A stretch of DNA of 12,225 bases from RUG14186 sp964644555 (GCA_964644555.1 CAZXWI010000047.1:1-12225); one strand, 5' to 3'; positions 1 through 7,934 are shown, counted from the first letter of the stretch. Made by a program: numbers and translations. The notes: a model not told the origin generated them from the sequence alone.

Positions 1-59
1 GCATAATTACATTTTATTTAATTAATTTTTATAAATCGATTAAGTCTGACTCACCATTT
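1..59. other. Sequence downstream of the PHP gene, no feature seen
   Basis: 59 AT-rich bases after the PHP stop codon. No hairpin followed by a T-run is present on the minus strand, so the operon's terminator, or a further gene, must lie beyond the window. Confidence 0.5.
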
Positions 60-812
60 TTATAGCTTTACATTAACTACTCTATCAAGCGAAATTTCGG
101 ACTCATCAATTATCTTAAATGCATTATCGCATTTTCCCACATCATTCGCATTGTGAGCATCACTTCCGACTGCAAACATGACGGTGTCGTTAGAAGCTAT
201 AATCCTTTTTACCTGCTCGGCATTCAAGAGGCTCTTTGAATCGTTTATTTCAAGCAGGGTATCTCTTTCGGAACACTTTTCGGCAATTTTTATCATATCC
301 ATCGGATAACTGCGAGTAGGATGGGTTATCATATTTATCTTATAATTATCAAGGGTTTTGAGCATTGTTTCGGTGCATATTTCGCTGAATTTATTATCTA
401 AAAAATGCATTCCCAATTTGCTTGAGGCGATGACTTTTGCTTGAATATTTACATTCGATGATAAATCCTTCATTACAACCATCATATGGTATCCGACATT
501 TATAAAATCGAATACACCGTCATAATTATCGAACACATCAATTTCACCGTCGGTAGAAATTATATTGGCTTCAACTCCGAATTTGATATCCATATCGGGA
601 TACTTTATCTTGCAAGACTCTATTTCTTCACGCAAACGAAGATACATATCTTTATCAAGCTTATTTCGTTTTGCGTAATGGTGCCATGCGCCATGCTCGG
701 TAATATGTATGCCGGATAGATTCTTTCTAAAAGAAGATTCTATCATCTCCTCAGCTGTGTTTTTGCCATGGGAATAATTTGTATGTGTATGACAATCGTA
801 AATCAGTTCCAT
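60..812 (-). CDS. PHP-domain metal-dependent phosphoesterase
   Basis: A 250-residue stand-alone PHP (polymerase and histidinol phosphatase) domain, a metal-dependent hydrolase fold that usually cleaves phosphate esters. The metal-binding pattern is complete: HxH at H8 and H10, H15, H40 (in TEH), E81 (in GVEAN), H109, H164 (in THPTR), and D218 with H220 (in SDAHN). This resembles the trinuclear site of YcdX-like proteins. There is no signal peptide or membrane segment, so it should act in the cytoplasm. The ATG lies 3 nt after the ispG stop, with only a weak purine-rich stretch before it, so translation is probably coupled to ispG. It is the last gene of the operon seen here. The substrate cannot be told from sequence. 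Histidinol phosphatase is possible, but no histidine genes are nearby. Family assignment is firm; function is open. Confidence 0.88.
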   Translation of the reverse strand: MELIYDCHTHTNYSHGKNTAEEMIESSFRKNLSGIHITEHGAWHHYAKRNKLDKDMYLRLREEIESCKIKYPDMDIKFGVEANIISTDGEIDVFDNYDGVFDFINVGYHMMVVMKDLSSNVNIQAKVIASSKLGMHFLDNKFSEICTETMLKTLDNYKINMITHPTRSYPMDMIKIAEKCSERDTLLEINDSKSLLNAEQVKRIIASNDTVMFAVGSDAHNANDVGKCDNAFKIIDESEISLDRVVNVKL

Positions 813-815
813 ATT

Positions 816-1877
816 TTATTTTTGCTTTGCCTTTGCTATTAACTCTATTTCTTCCAACAAGATATTCGCTATTTCATCGGATTTAACCGTTTTATATATT
901 TCTCCGCCCTTGAAAAGCGCACCTTTACCGTCACCGCAAGCAACTCCGATGTCTGCTTCCTTCGACTCGCCCGGTCCGTTGACTACGCAGCCCATAACAG
1001 CTACCACAACATGCTCCTTTATGTGCTTGGTGTTCTCTTTAAGAAATTTCACAATACTGAGCGTATCGGTTTTGCACCTTGCGCAAGTTGGGCATGACAC
1101 AATTCTGACACCCTCTTTTCTTAAATTGCAAGCCGTTAAGATTTCCTTTGCCGCAACAACTTCCTGCACAGGATCGCCCGTTAATGAAACACGAATGGTA
1201 TCGCCTATTCCGTCAAGCAGCAATGCTCCGATTCCCACGCTTGAACGAACTACTCCGCTTAAGTCCGAACCTGCTTCGGTAATGCCCAGGTGCAATGGGT
1301 AATCATATTTTTGACTGAAAAGCTTGTTTGCACTGTATGTTGTTACAACATCGCTGGCTTTAATACTCACAACGATATTATCGTAACCGAATTCGTTAAA
1401 GTATTCTATGCTTCTTTCTGCACTTTCCACCAATGCTTCGGCACAGACATGATTGTACTTTTGCAAAATGTCCTTTTCCACGCTGCCCGAATTAATACCT
1501 ATTCTTACAGGAATTTGGTATTCTTTAAGGCATGAACATACTTCACGCATTTTATCCTTACCGCCGATATTTCCGGGGTTTATCCTGAGTTTGGCAACTC
1601 CGTTTTCGACCGATTTGATAGCAAGGCGGTAATCAAAATGTATATCCGCAACCAAAGGAATATTCATCATCGGTATGATTGTTTTAAGAGCCTCGGCTTC
1701 ATTCATATCCGGTACAGCGGCACGAAGTATTTCGCACCCTTCGTTTTCTAAAGCTTGTATAGAACCCATTACCCTTTCGGTATCGGATAAAGGGATATTG
1801 AGCATCGATTGTATCGCCACTTTGTTGCCTGCACCTATGGTAACATTTCCTATTTTGATTGGTTTAGTCTGTTTCAT
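816..1877 (-). CDS. ispG: 4-hydroxy-3-methylbut-2-enyl diphosphate synthase (IspG/GcpE)
   Basis: Penultimate enzyme of the MEP isoprenoid pathway. It reductively opens methylerythritol cyclodiphosphate to HMBPP using a [4Fe-4S] cluster. The protein has 353 residues, the usual length of the short bacterial form. The N-terminal TIM-barrel carries conserved segments such as VADIHFDYRLA (76-86) and KLRINPGNIG (96-105). The cluster ligands are C262 and C265 (SCPTC) and C297 (GCVVNGPGE), with the catalytic glutamate E304. Their relative spacing (3, 32 and 7 residues) equals that of the E. coli enzyme. The start lies 10 nt after the rseP stop, behind an AAAGGAT ribosome site that overlaps that stop. 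Its product pathway feeds UppS, encoded in the same operon. No anomalies were seen. Confidence 0.97.
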   Translation of the reverse strand: MKQTKPIKIGNVTIGAGNKVAIQSMLNIPLSDTERVMGSIQALENEGCEILRAAVPDMNEAEALKTIIPMMNIPLVADIHFDYRLAIKSVENGVAKLRINPGNIGGKDKMREVCSCLKEYQIPVRIGINSGSVEKDILQKYNHVCAEALVESAERSIEYFNEFGYDNIVVSIKASDVVTTYSANKLFSQKYDYPLHLGITEAGSDLSGVVRSSVGIGALLLDGIGDTIRVSLTGDPVQEVVAAKEILTACNLRKEGVRIVSCPTCARCKTDTLSIVKFLKENTKHIKEHVVVAVMGCVVNGPGESKEADIGVACGDGKGALFKGGEIYKTVKSDEIANILLEEIELIAKAKQK

Positions 1878-1887
1878 AATTCATCCT

Positions 1888-2904
1888 TTAGAAAAAAGTA
1901 ATAACATCTCTGTATGCCACAAATAAAGCGAATGCCATGAGGAGAATCATACCTACGGTGTGGATTTTCCCCTCAGTTTCCCTGTTTACGGGAGAGCCTT
2001 TTATCATTTCGATTATGGTAAATACTATTCGGCTTCCGTCCAATGCGGGAATGGGAAGAAGATTGAAAAATCCCAAACTTACCGATATGGAAGCGGCAAT
2101 GCTAAGCACATAAACTATCCCTTGTGGAATATATTGCCCTATTACCACGGTAGCACCAATAGGTCCGCTGAATGCTTCCAAGCCTATACTGCCACGAAAC
2201 AGCCCTGCAAACACATCGACTATAAGCACAATATAATAACCAAGCATATATACCGACTTATAAAGTGCCGTAAAGATATTTACTTTGGCTTTCGGGGTTA
2301 TTCCTATAAGATAAGCCGATTCGGTTTCGGAATATTCGGGAGTTACGCTGTAGGTTAGGATTTCACCGTTTTTCTTCTTAACCGAAATATTTATTTCTTC
2401 TCCATTGCCCTGTCTGATATAAGATGTTATATCGTCCCATTCTTTTATATCATTTCCGTTTATTTGAAGTATTTTATCGCCCTGCTCTATGCCTGCTATC
2501 ATTGCAGGAGAGTTTTCGTTTACCGATGATATAACCGTTGTGGCATGAGTTCCGTTTATGCAAAATATAGTAAGGAAAATAAGTATTGCCACCAGAAAAT
2601 TCATCAATGCACCGCTTGCATAAATGATGATTCTCTTTAACGGACTTGCCGCATTTAAAGAACCTTCTTCGGTATCTTCCTCATCTTCGCCTTTCATCAT
2701 ACAAAAGCCGCCTATGGGCAAAGCTCTGAGCGAATATTGAGTGCCGTTTTTCTCCTTTTTTGCAAGAAGAGGCCCCATACCTGCGGAAAACTCCAAAACT
2801 TCGACACCGCATTTTTTTGCGGCGATAAAATGTCCAAATTCGTGAGAAACGATAAGAACTCCGAATATAAGAAGCGATACAACTATTGTAATAACCGTTG
2901 ACAT
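1888..2904 (-). CDS. rseP: RseP/RasP-type site-2 intramembrane zinc metalloprotease
   Basis: A membrane-embedded protease of the S2P family that cuts transmembrane segments of anti-sigma factors, leftover signal peptides and similar substrates. The 338-residue protein starts with a hydrophobic helix bearing the zinc motif HEFGH (21-25; H21, E22, H25). The third zinc ligand, D289, lies in NLLPIPALDG (281-290). A PDZ domain spans about 120-200. Membrane segments are seen near 3-20, 92-115, 217-240, 262-283 and 315-332. A short acidic stretch (72-80) in the first loop is common in Firmicutes homologues. The ATG follows an AAAGGTG ribosome site. It lies 19 nt downstream of the cdsA stop, a place where many Clostridia carry dxr instead. 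Family assignment is secure; the particular substrates are unknown. Confidence 0.95.
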   Translation of the reverse strand: MSTVITIVVSLLIFGVLIVSHEFGHFIAAKKCGVEVLEFSAGMGPLLAKKEKNGTQYSLRALPIGGFCMMKGEDEEDTEEGSLNAASPLKRIIIYASGALMNFLVAILIFLTIFCINGTHATTVISSVNENSPAMIAGIEQGDKILQINGNDIKEWDDITSYIRQGNGEEINISVKKKNGEILTYSVTPEYSETESAYLIGITPKAKVNIFTALYKSVYMLGYYIVLIVDVFAGLFRGSIGLEAFSGPIGATVVIGQYIPQGIVYVLSIAASISVSLGFFNLLPIPALDGSRIVFTIIEMIKGSPVNRETEGKIHTVGMILLMAFALFVAYRDVITFF

Positions 2905-2923
2905 AAAAACACCTTTCCGTTTT

Positions 2924-3721
2924 TTATAATTTTATTACAATTTTACAAAGAATATACATAGCAGCAAAAACAAACAGATAACTGTCTATCCTATCAAGGA
3001 ATCCGCCATGACCGGGGAATACAGTTCCGTAGTCTTTAACATCGAATTTTCTTTTAACCAAAGAAGCAGCCAAGTCGCCGCACTGCCCTACGATGCCTAT
3101 AACTACTCCTCCGAGGATAAAGAATGTAAGAGGCAGTTCCACCCCAGAGTTTTTACAAATGAGGTAACTAAGCGAATATGTCAATACCGCTGCCACAAAT
3201 CCGGCAACTGCACCCTCTATGCTCTTTTTGGGGCTTACCTTGGGAGCAAGCCTGTGTTTTCCGAAACTACAGCCTATGAAATATGCGGCGGTGTCGCACA
3301 AAGCACATGCGGCTATGGCAGGCAAGATGATGTAGTAACCGTAGGAATGTAATATTATTCTTACGGCAAGTGCCATGAAAAGCCCTGTATAAATATATCC
3401 CCAAACGAGGAACACGCAATTTGACGCATCCGGTTCTTTGTTGAAAATGCTTACCATAAATATTAGGAGTATGCTCATCAGTGCAATCTCAAAAATATAT
3501 TCATCGGAAAAAATGCTTATTATTATGGTGATGGCACTCATTGAGCATAAAAGAAGATTTGCTTTTATTTTATTGTCTTTTGTAATAAGTCTGCTGTATT
3601 CATAAGCACCCCCCACAGCACATATGCCTGCAATAACAATCAGTGCATATTTGCTGAGTAGCGTGGCACCTGCCAAAACAGCTATCAATACTGCCGCTGT
3701 AATAACTCTTTGCTTTAACAT
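2924..3721 (-). CDS. cdsA: Phosphatidate cytidylyltransferase (CdsA)
   Basis: Makes CDP-diacylglycerol from phosphatidic acid and CTP, the branch point of phospholipid synthesis, at the cytoplasmic membrane. The 265-residue protein has about eight hydrophobic segments. The full CDP-cytidylyltransferase signature lies at 220-246: S220, K223-R224, K229-D230, the PGHGG run at 236-240, and D243-R244-x-D246. The open frame extends 19 codons further upstream, to 3778. I chose the internal ATG at 3721 because a strong GGAGGAG ribosome site lies 6 nt before it, the protein then begins MLKQRV like typical CdsA, and the extension would overlap uppS by 56 nt and add a polar tail. With this start the gene begins 1 nt after the uppS stop, so the two are translationally coupled. 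Confidence 0.96.
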   Translation of the reverse strand: MLKQRVITAAVLIAVLAGATLLSKYALIVIAGICAVGGAYEYSRLITKDNKIKANLLLCSMSAITIIISIFSDEYIFEIALMSILLIFMVSIFNKEPDASNCVFLVWGYIYTGLFMALAVRIILHSYGYYIILPAIAACALCDTAAYFIGCSFGKHRLAPKVSPKKSIEGAVAGFVAAVLTYSLSYLICKNSGVELPLTFFILGGVVIGIVGQCGDLAASLVKRKFDVKDYGTVFPGHGGFLDRIDSYLFVFAAMYILCKIVIKL

Positions 3722-3734
3722 ATTATACTCCTCC
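3719..3734 (-). promoter_or_regulatory. Ribosome binding site that fixes the cdsA start
   Basis: GGAGGAG on the minus strand (3734 to 3728), 6 nt before ATG (3721 to 3719). It lies inside the last codons of uppS and overlaps the uppS stop region. It supports the short 265-residue CdsA instead of the 284-residue version starting at 3778. Confidence 0.8.
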
Positions 3735-4430
3735 GTACCTTCTGTTTCTGGTGTTATAGTATTCGATTGCTTTGTCAAAGTCCGGCTTTGTCATATCCGG
3801 CCAAAGCGTATCTGTGAAATAAAGTTCCGAATAAGCACTTTGCCATGTCAAGAAATTGGAAAGTCGCTGCTCCGCACCCGTTCTGATAATAAGGTCGGGA
3901 TCCGGATCATCATGGGTATAAAGCCCCGAAGATATAATGTCTTCGGTAATATCGTTCGGGTTAAGTTCACCGTTTTTAACCATTTCGGCAATTCTTTTCA
4001 CCGAATGTAAAATATCGGCACGGCCTCCGTAATTAAGAGCAATATTTACCTTTAAACCGCTGTTGTCTTTCATGGTATCCACAGCGTAATTTACGGCTTT
4101 CATAGATTCTTCGGGAATAGGAGTTAAATCTCCTATAAAATTGAGTTTGACATTGTTCTCGTTCATTTCGGGCGTTTCTTTATACAGATATTCGCTCAAA
4201 AGCGACATTATTGCATTTATTTCGGCACGGGGGCGCTTCCAGTTTTCGGTGGAAAACGCATATAAAGTCAATACCTTTACTTTCTTTTCGGAGCAATATT
4301 CTATGGCACACCTGACGGTTTCGGTGCCGAATTTATGACCTATGGAACGAATCATACCTTTGTTTTTCGCCCATCTGCCGTTGCCGTCCATGATTATCCC
4401 TATATGCTCGGGAATTTTTATTTCTTCCAA
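3723..4430 (-). CDS. uppS: Isoprenyl (undecaprenyl) diphosphate synthase
   Basis: A cis-prenyltransferase that condenses isopentenyl diphosphate onto farnesyl diphosphate to build undecaprenyl diphosphate, the lipid carrier for peptidoglycan and other wall polymers. The 235 residues contain the catalytic region MDGNGRW (14-20, D15), YAFSTENW (57-64), NYGGR (133-137), and the C-terminal signature at 180-197 with R183 and R189, followed by SELYF (201-205). It is cytoplasmic and peripheral to the membrane. The start codon is TTG, with an AAAGGA ribosome site 8 nt upstream. There is no ATG in frame between that site and M14, and M14 lies inside the catalytic motif, so TTG is the reasonable start. 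It lies 14 nt after relA and 1 nt before cdsA. The motif reads RTGAEQR rather than the more usual RTSGEQR or RTGGEQR, a mild variation. Confidence 0.96.
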   Translation of the reverse strand: MEEIKIPEHIGIIMDGNGRWAKNKGMIRSIGHKFGTETVRCAIEYCSEKKVKVLTLYAFSTENWKRPRAEINAIMSLLSEYLYKETPEMNENNVKLNFIGDLTPIPEESMKAVNYAVDTMKDNSGLKVNIALNYGGRADILHSVKRIAEMVKNGELNPNDITEDIISSGLYTHDDPDPDLIIRTGAEQRLSNFLTWQSAYSELYFTDTLWPDMTKPDFDKAIEYYNTRNRRYGGV

Positions 4431-4444
4431 AATACAAATCCTTT
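4428..4444 (-). promoter_or_regulatory. Ribosome binding site and TTG start of uppS
   Basis: On the minus strand AAAGGA (4444 to 4439) is followed by 8 nt and then TTG (4430 to 4428). The site directly abuts the relA stop codon TAG (4447 to 4445), so ribosomes finishing relA could re-initiate here. The codons immediately upstream contain no ATG or GTG, which makes TTG the only good start. Confidence 0.75.
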
Positions 4445-6616
4445 CTATGTTCTTGTAACGGATATAATGCCTTTTAAATTACCTAATTTTCTTACAAGAG
4501 CATCAACCTGCTTCGTTCCGTTGATGACAACCTCTATACTCATTCGTGCAATTCCGTCCTCTGCGGTTTTGGTTTTGAATGACGAAATGCTGATGCCTTC
4601 GTTACTGATGAGGGTGGATACTTCGGCAATTATGCCTGTTCTGTCCTCAGCGGTAATGGAGATATTGGCAACGAATTTATTTGATTCGCCTACGGAATCA
4701 TCTATCCAATTTACCTGAATAAGGCGGTCTATTTCGTTGCTGTTTTTTATATTTACACAATCTGCTCTGTGAACGGTAATACCTCTGCCCCTTGTAATGT
4801 AGCCTATGACATTATCTCCGGGAACAGGGTTACAACAATGAGCGAACTTAACGGATAAATCATTATGCCCTTGAATATGAATAGCTTTTGATTTATCCCC
4901 TGTAGGTGCTTTGACGGTATTGAGTTTTTCCACCGTTGGAAAATCTTCCTTGAAATGGTCCTTAATACGCTGTATAGCATACCCAGGGCGCACCCCGCCG
5001 TAGCCTATTGCCGCAAAGAGATCATCCCAACTTTGCACATTGAATCGTTTGCAAATAAATTCGGTATAGTTGTTTTTTACAATATCGTTAAATTCAAGCT
5101 TTAAGTGTTTGGCTTCTCTCTTAAGAGCCTCTTTGCCTTTGAGAATATTTTCGTCTTTGTCGGTTTTTCTGAAATATGCTCTTATTTTGTTTCTTGCCTG
5201 TGGGCTTACTACCACATTGAGCCAATCTCGGCTCGGACCTTTGGAAGAGGATGATGTGATTATTTCAACGATATCCCCTGTTTCCAGTTTGTAGGTAAGT
5301 GGCACGATTTTGCCGTGAACCTTAGCACCCACGCATTTATTGCCGATATCAGTATGGATACGATATGCAAAATCAATGGGGGTTGAGCCTGCCGGCATTT
5401 CGAATACTTTGCCTTTGGGAGTAAATACAAATACCTCGTCGGTATAAAGGTCGGTCTTAACGCTTTCAACGAAATCCTCAGCCCCCTCAGATTCCTTTTC
5501 AAGTTCCTTTATTTCCAGAAGCCATTGAAGCTTTTCGGAGAGTTCATCGCTGCCTTTTTTGCCCTCTTTGTACTTCCAGTGGGCAGCAACACCGTATTCG
5601 GCAACAAGGTGCATATCCTTTGTTCGTATTTGTATTTCAAAGGGAGAGCCACCCGGTCCGATTACTGTCGTATGCAGCGACTGATACATATTCGGTTTTG
5701 GCATTGCGATATAATCTTTGATTCTTCCGGGGATGGGTTTCCAAAGGGTGTGCACCCAGCCGAGTACCGCATAGCAGTCGCTTACAGAATCAACGATTAC
5801 TCTTACGGCAATCAAATCATAGATATCGCTGAAGCTTTTACCCGATTGCATTTTTTTGTAGATGCTGTAAAAATGCTTGGGGCGACCGTAAATATCGCAC
5901 TTTATACCCTCTTCGTCAAGCTTTTTTTTGAGTATATCGATAACATTTTCGATATAACTTTCACGTTCTTTTCGTTTGAGGACTATGCTGTGTGTAAGTT
6001 CCTTATACTTTTCGGGTTCGAGGTATCGTAGTGCCAAATCCTCAAATTCCCATTTTATGTTAAACATACCGAGTCTATGCGCTATGGGGGCATAGATATT
6101 GAGGGTTTCCGTGGCTTTTTGTATTTGTTTGTCCTTTCGCATTGCCGAAAGAGTACGCATATTATGAAGCCTGTCGCAAAGCTTGATAATAATTATTCGA
6201 ATGTCGCTGGCCATGGCAACGAACATTTTTCTGAATGATTCTATCTGTTCCTGCTCTTTGCTATCAAACTGGAATTTGGCAATTTTGGTTACACCGTCAA
6301 CGAGAGATGCTACTTCTTCTCCGAATTGTTCTTTTATATCATCGAATGTGTAGTCGGTATCTTCCACGACATCGTGCAAAAGCCCTGCTATTATGGTGGG
6401 AGTATCCATATGCATCTGAGCCAAAATAAGGGCAATGGCAAGCGGATGGATTATATAAGGTTCGCCGCTTAAACGAACCTGATTTTCGTGCGCACCCTTG
6501 GCAAATTCGTAAGCACGCATAATTTGTGCCTTATCGACCATGGGATTATATTCTTCCACTGTTTTTATTACATCTTCGATTGTTGCCGTTTGGGCATTGT
6601 TGCTCTCAGAGTTCAT
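4445..6616 (-). CDS. relA: Bifunctional (p)ppGpp synthetase/hydrolase (Rel)
   Basis: The long RelA/SpoT homologue that makes and degrades the alarmones ppGpp and pppGpp in the stringent response. It has 723 residues, the normal length for the family. Domains in order: HD hydrolase (about 30-190) with H57, HD at 81-82, ED at 85-86 and the DRLHNM motif at 148-153, all intact; synthetase (about 240-350) with GRIKDYIAMPKPNMYQSLHTT at 297-317; TGS (about 392-452); helical region; conserved-cysteine region with HCCNPVPGD (593-601); C-terminal ACT (about 648-722). The RxKD motif (298-301) is the basic type found in bifunctional enzymes rather than the acidic ExDD of hydrolase-dead RelA, so I infer both activities. 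The ATG is preceded by GGAAGG. A strong promoter starts the transcript about 23 nt upstream. Heading a uppS-cdsA cluster is unusual. Confidence 0.97.
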   Translation of the reverse strand: MNSESNNAQTATIEDVIKTVEEYNPMVDKAQIMRAYEFAKGAHENQVRLSGEPYIIHPLAIALILAQMHMDTPTIIAGLLHDVVEDTDYTFDDIKEQFGEEVASLVDGVTKIAKFQFDSKEQEQIESFRKMFVAMASDIRIIIIKLCDRLHNMRTLSAMRKDKQIQKATETLNIYAPIAHRLGMFNIKWEFEDLALRYLEPEKYKELTHSIVLKRKERESYIENVIDILKKKLDEEGIKCDIYGRPKHFYSIYKKMQSGKSFSDIYDLIAVRVIVDSVSDCYAVLGWVHTLWKPIPGRIKDYIAMPKPNMYQSLHTTVIGPGGSPFEIQIRTKDMHLVAEYGVAAHWKYKEGKKGSDELSEKLQWLLEIKELEKESEGAEDFVESVKTDLYTDEVFVFTPKGKVFEMPAGSTPIDFAYRIHTDIGNKCVGAKVHGKIVPLTYKLETGDIVEIITSSSSKGPSRDWLNVVVSPQARNKIRAYFRKTDKDENILKGKEALKREAKHLKLEFNDIVKNNYTEFICKRFNVQSWDDLFAAIGYGGVRPGYAIQRIKDHFKEDFPTVEKLNTVKAPTGDKSKAIHIQGHNDLSVKFAHCCNPVPGDNVIGYITRGRGITVHRADCVNIKNSNEIDRLIQVNWIDDSVGESNKFVANISITAEDRTGIIAEVSTLISNEGISISSFKTKTAEDGIARMSIEVVINGTKQVDALVRKLGNLKGIISVTRT

Positions 6617-6645
6617 CGGTCAAACCTTCCTTTCCTAAAGATAAT

Positions 6646-6674
6646 ATTATATATAAAAATGAAAGATTTTTCAA
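6646..6674 (-). promoter_or_regulatory. Sigma-A promoter of the relA-uppS-cdsA-rseP-ispG-PHP operon
   Basis: On the minus strand a -35 box TTGAAA (6674 to 6669) is followed by a 17-nt spacer and a perfect -10 box TATAAT (6651 to 6646). The predicted transcription start is near 6639, giving a leader of about 23 nt that contains only the GGAAGG ribosome site before the relA ATG. This is close to consensus, so expression should be substantial. It lies in the 106-nt gap after holA. I saw no terminator in that gap, so holA transcripts may also read into relA. Confidence 0.75.
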
Positions 6675-6722
6675 CTGTATGGCCATTTCTATTCGCATTA
6701 TTAACTCAAATTTAATACTGCA

Positions 6723-7748
6723 TTACACAAGCGAACAAATATATTGAGTGATTATATCCATTGCCAATTCGGGTTTTATTTCGCCGGATTTGAGTTTTGC
6801 GTCTTGAAGCGATAAAAACTTTATTCCCAAAAGAGATTTTTCAGCAGAAATTTTACTGTCGTTAATATATTTTTTTACGACAAAATTATGGATAGCATAT
6901 TTTTTCGATATTTGAAAATCTTTCATGCCTTTATCAAAAGCGCTTTTACATATGGCATTTTCTCTTAGTACCTTGTCGATATTGAAAAACAAAAGCGGAA
7001 ACGGCACTTTGTTTATCATAAGGTGCGATATATTATCATATGCTTCTTTTATATTTCCCATAAGTAAGCTGTCGGTATAGCGGAACATATCTTTTGTAAT
7101 ATTCGGGCTGACCACATCTTTGACATCTTGAGCGGTAATATTTTTTTTGCCTTTTATATAAAAGCAAAGTTTGTCTATTTCGTTTACCACATATCCCAAA
7201 TCCACATTTGATTCTCGATTGTTGTAATCCATTGCCTTTATAAATATATCAAGAGCTTCTTTTGATATATTGATTTTTTTCTTTGTGAATGTATTTTGTA
7301 TATAGGCTGAAAGTTCTGCATTTGGAAGTTTGTCAAACTCGACTACTTTTGCATTTTCTTCGAATGTTTTATACATTTTCAGCCTTTTATCGGCTTTATC
7401 GGTCATGGCAATGAGAGTGCAATATTCATTCGGAGATTTAAGATAATTTTCTATGACATTTACGAATGAATTGCTTTTATTTATACTGTCGAATGCATTT
7501 GGGCGAATTAAGATAAGTCGCCTGTCGCTCATTAAGGGAAGCTTATTTAATTCGGCTCTGAGTTCTTCGGGGGATATTTTTTCTTCGTCCACCACGGTTA
7601 GGTTCATTGATAAAAACTCCTTATTTACAAAATTATCCCTTATAAGCTTTACATACGATTCGGCAATATAAGAATCGGTGCATACAAATAAATACGCACT
7701 GCTGACTATTCTGTTTTTCAATTCGTTTTGAAGCTGTTTGTAATTCAT
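6723..7748 (-). CDS. holA: DNA polymerase III, delta subunit (HolA)
   Basis: The clamp-loader subunit that opens the beta sliding clamp and loads it on DNA. The 341 residues match the family in length and pattern. Near the N-terminus AYLFVCTDSYIAES (18-31) corresponds to the degenerate nucleotide-fold opening. LPLMSDRRLILIR (70-82) is the typical strand after the SDRRL motif. DLGYVVNEIDKLCFY (183-197) matches the conserved N-E-x-x-K-L segment. The C-terminal part is helical, as expected for the collar domain. There is no Walker A, as is normal for delta. The ATG is preceded by an AGGCAGG-like purine stretch. In many Firmicutes holA lies near comEC and rpsT; neither is seen here. Assigned by family resemblance, as delta subunits are poorly conserved. 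Confidence 0.87.
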   Translation of the reverse strand: MNYKQLQNELKNRIVSSAYLFVCTDSYIAESYVKLIRDNFVNKEFLSMNLTVVDEEKISPEELRAELNKLPLMSDRRLILIRPNAFDSINKSNSFVNVIENYLKSPNEYCTLIAMTDKADKRLKMYKTFEENAKVVEFDKLPNAELSAYIQNTFTKKKINISKEALDIFIKAMDYNNRESNVDLGYVVNEIDKLCFYIKGKKNITAQDVKDVVSPNITKDMFRYTDSLLMGNIKEAYDNISHLMINKVPFPLLFFNIDKVLRENAICKSAFDKGMKDFQISKKYAIHNFVVKKYINDSKISAEKSLLGIKFLSLQDAKLKSGEIKPELAMDIITQYICSLV

Positions 7749-7785
7749 CTTGCCTGCCTAATAAAATCAATCGGTTTAATATATA

Positions 7786-7814
7786 ATTATACTACTAAAT
7801 CGCATATTTCTGAA
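7786..7814 (-). promoter_or_regulatory. Probable sigma-A promoter of holA
   Basis: On the minus strand a -35-like TTCAGA (7814 to 7809, 4 of 6 consensus bases) is followed by a 17-nt spacer and a perfect TATAAT (7791 to 7786). Transcription would start near 7779, about 31 nt before the holA ATG. The -10 is good and the -35 modest. The region is AT-rich, so chance matches are possible. Confidence 0.5.
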
Positions 7815-7821
7815 TATTTTA

Positions 7822-7856
7822 GAGCCTAATTAAGTACTTTAACAGGTTAAAGGCTC
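7822..7856. repeat. Interrupted inverted repeat (hairpin)
   Basis: GAGCCT (7822-7827) pairs with AGGCTC (7851-7856). With a two-base bulge, TTAA (7830-7833) can also pair with TTAA (7847-7850), leaving a 13-nt loop. No T-run follows on either strand, so it is not a standard terminator. It lies just upstream of the holA -35 box and could be an operator or a leftover structure. Confidence 0.45.
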
Positions 7857-7934
7857 ATTAAAAGTCTTAAAATCCGCTGAAAATAAGCATACTTTACATT
7901 ATAATAACGGTATATTCGAAATAATCTGTATTAG

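Noticed and set aside
60..812. The PHP gene as a broken remnant of polC.
   Set aside because: It is a complete domain with its own start, stop and all metal ligands; no exonuclease or polymerase sequence is attached.
910..1302. Plus-strand reading frames opposite ispG, and similar frames opposite rseP, cdsA, uppS, relA and holA.
   Set aside because: They are antisense shadows of clearly conserved genes, without ribosome sites or family resemblance.
3722..3778. A longer cdsA beginning at 3778.
   Set aside because: The extension is polar, overlaps uppS by 56 nt and ignores the strong GGAGGAG site that serves the ATG at 3721.
4445..6616. Loss of one catalytic activity in Rel because the motif reads RIKD instead of RFKD.
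   Set aside because: The second position of the RxKD motif is variable; the basic bifunctional type and all HD hydrolase residues are present.
6617..6722. A terminator between holA and relA.
   Set aside because: Only a 5-bp AT-only inverted repeat was seen, with no GC stem or T-run.
7877..7905. A second plus-strand promoter (CTGAAA, 17 nt, TATAAT) upstream of the main one.
   Set aside because: It may be real, but in DNA this AT-rich such matches are expected, and it lies far from the gene with no supporting repeats; not listed as its own feature.
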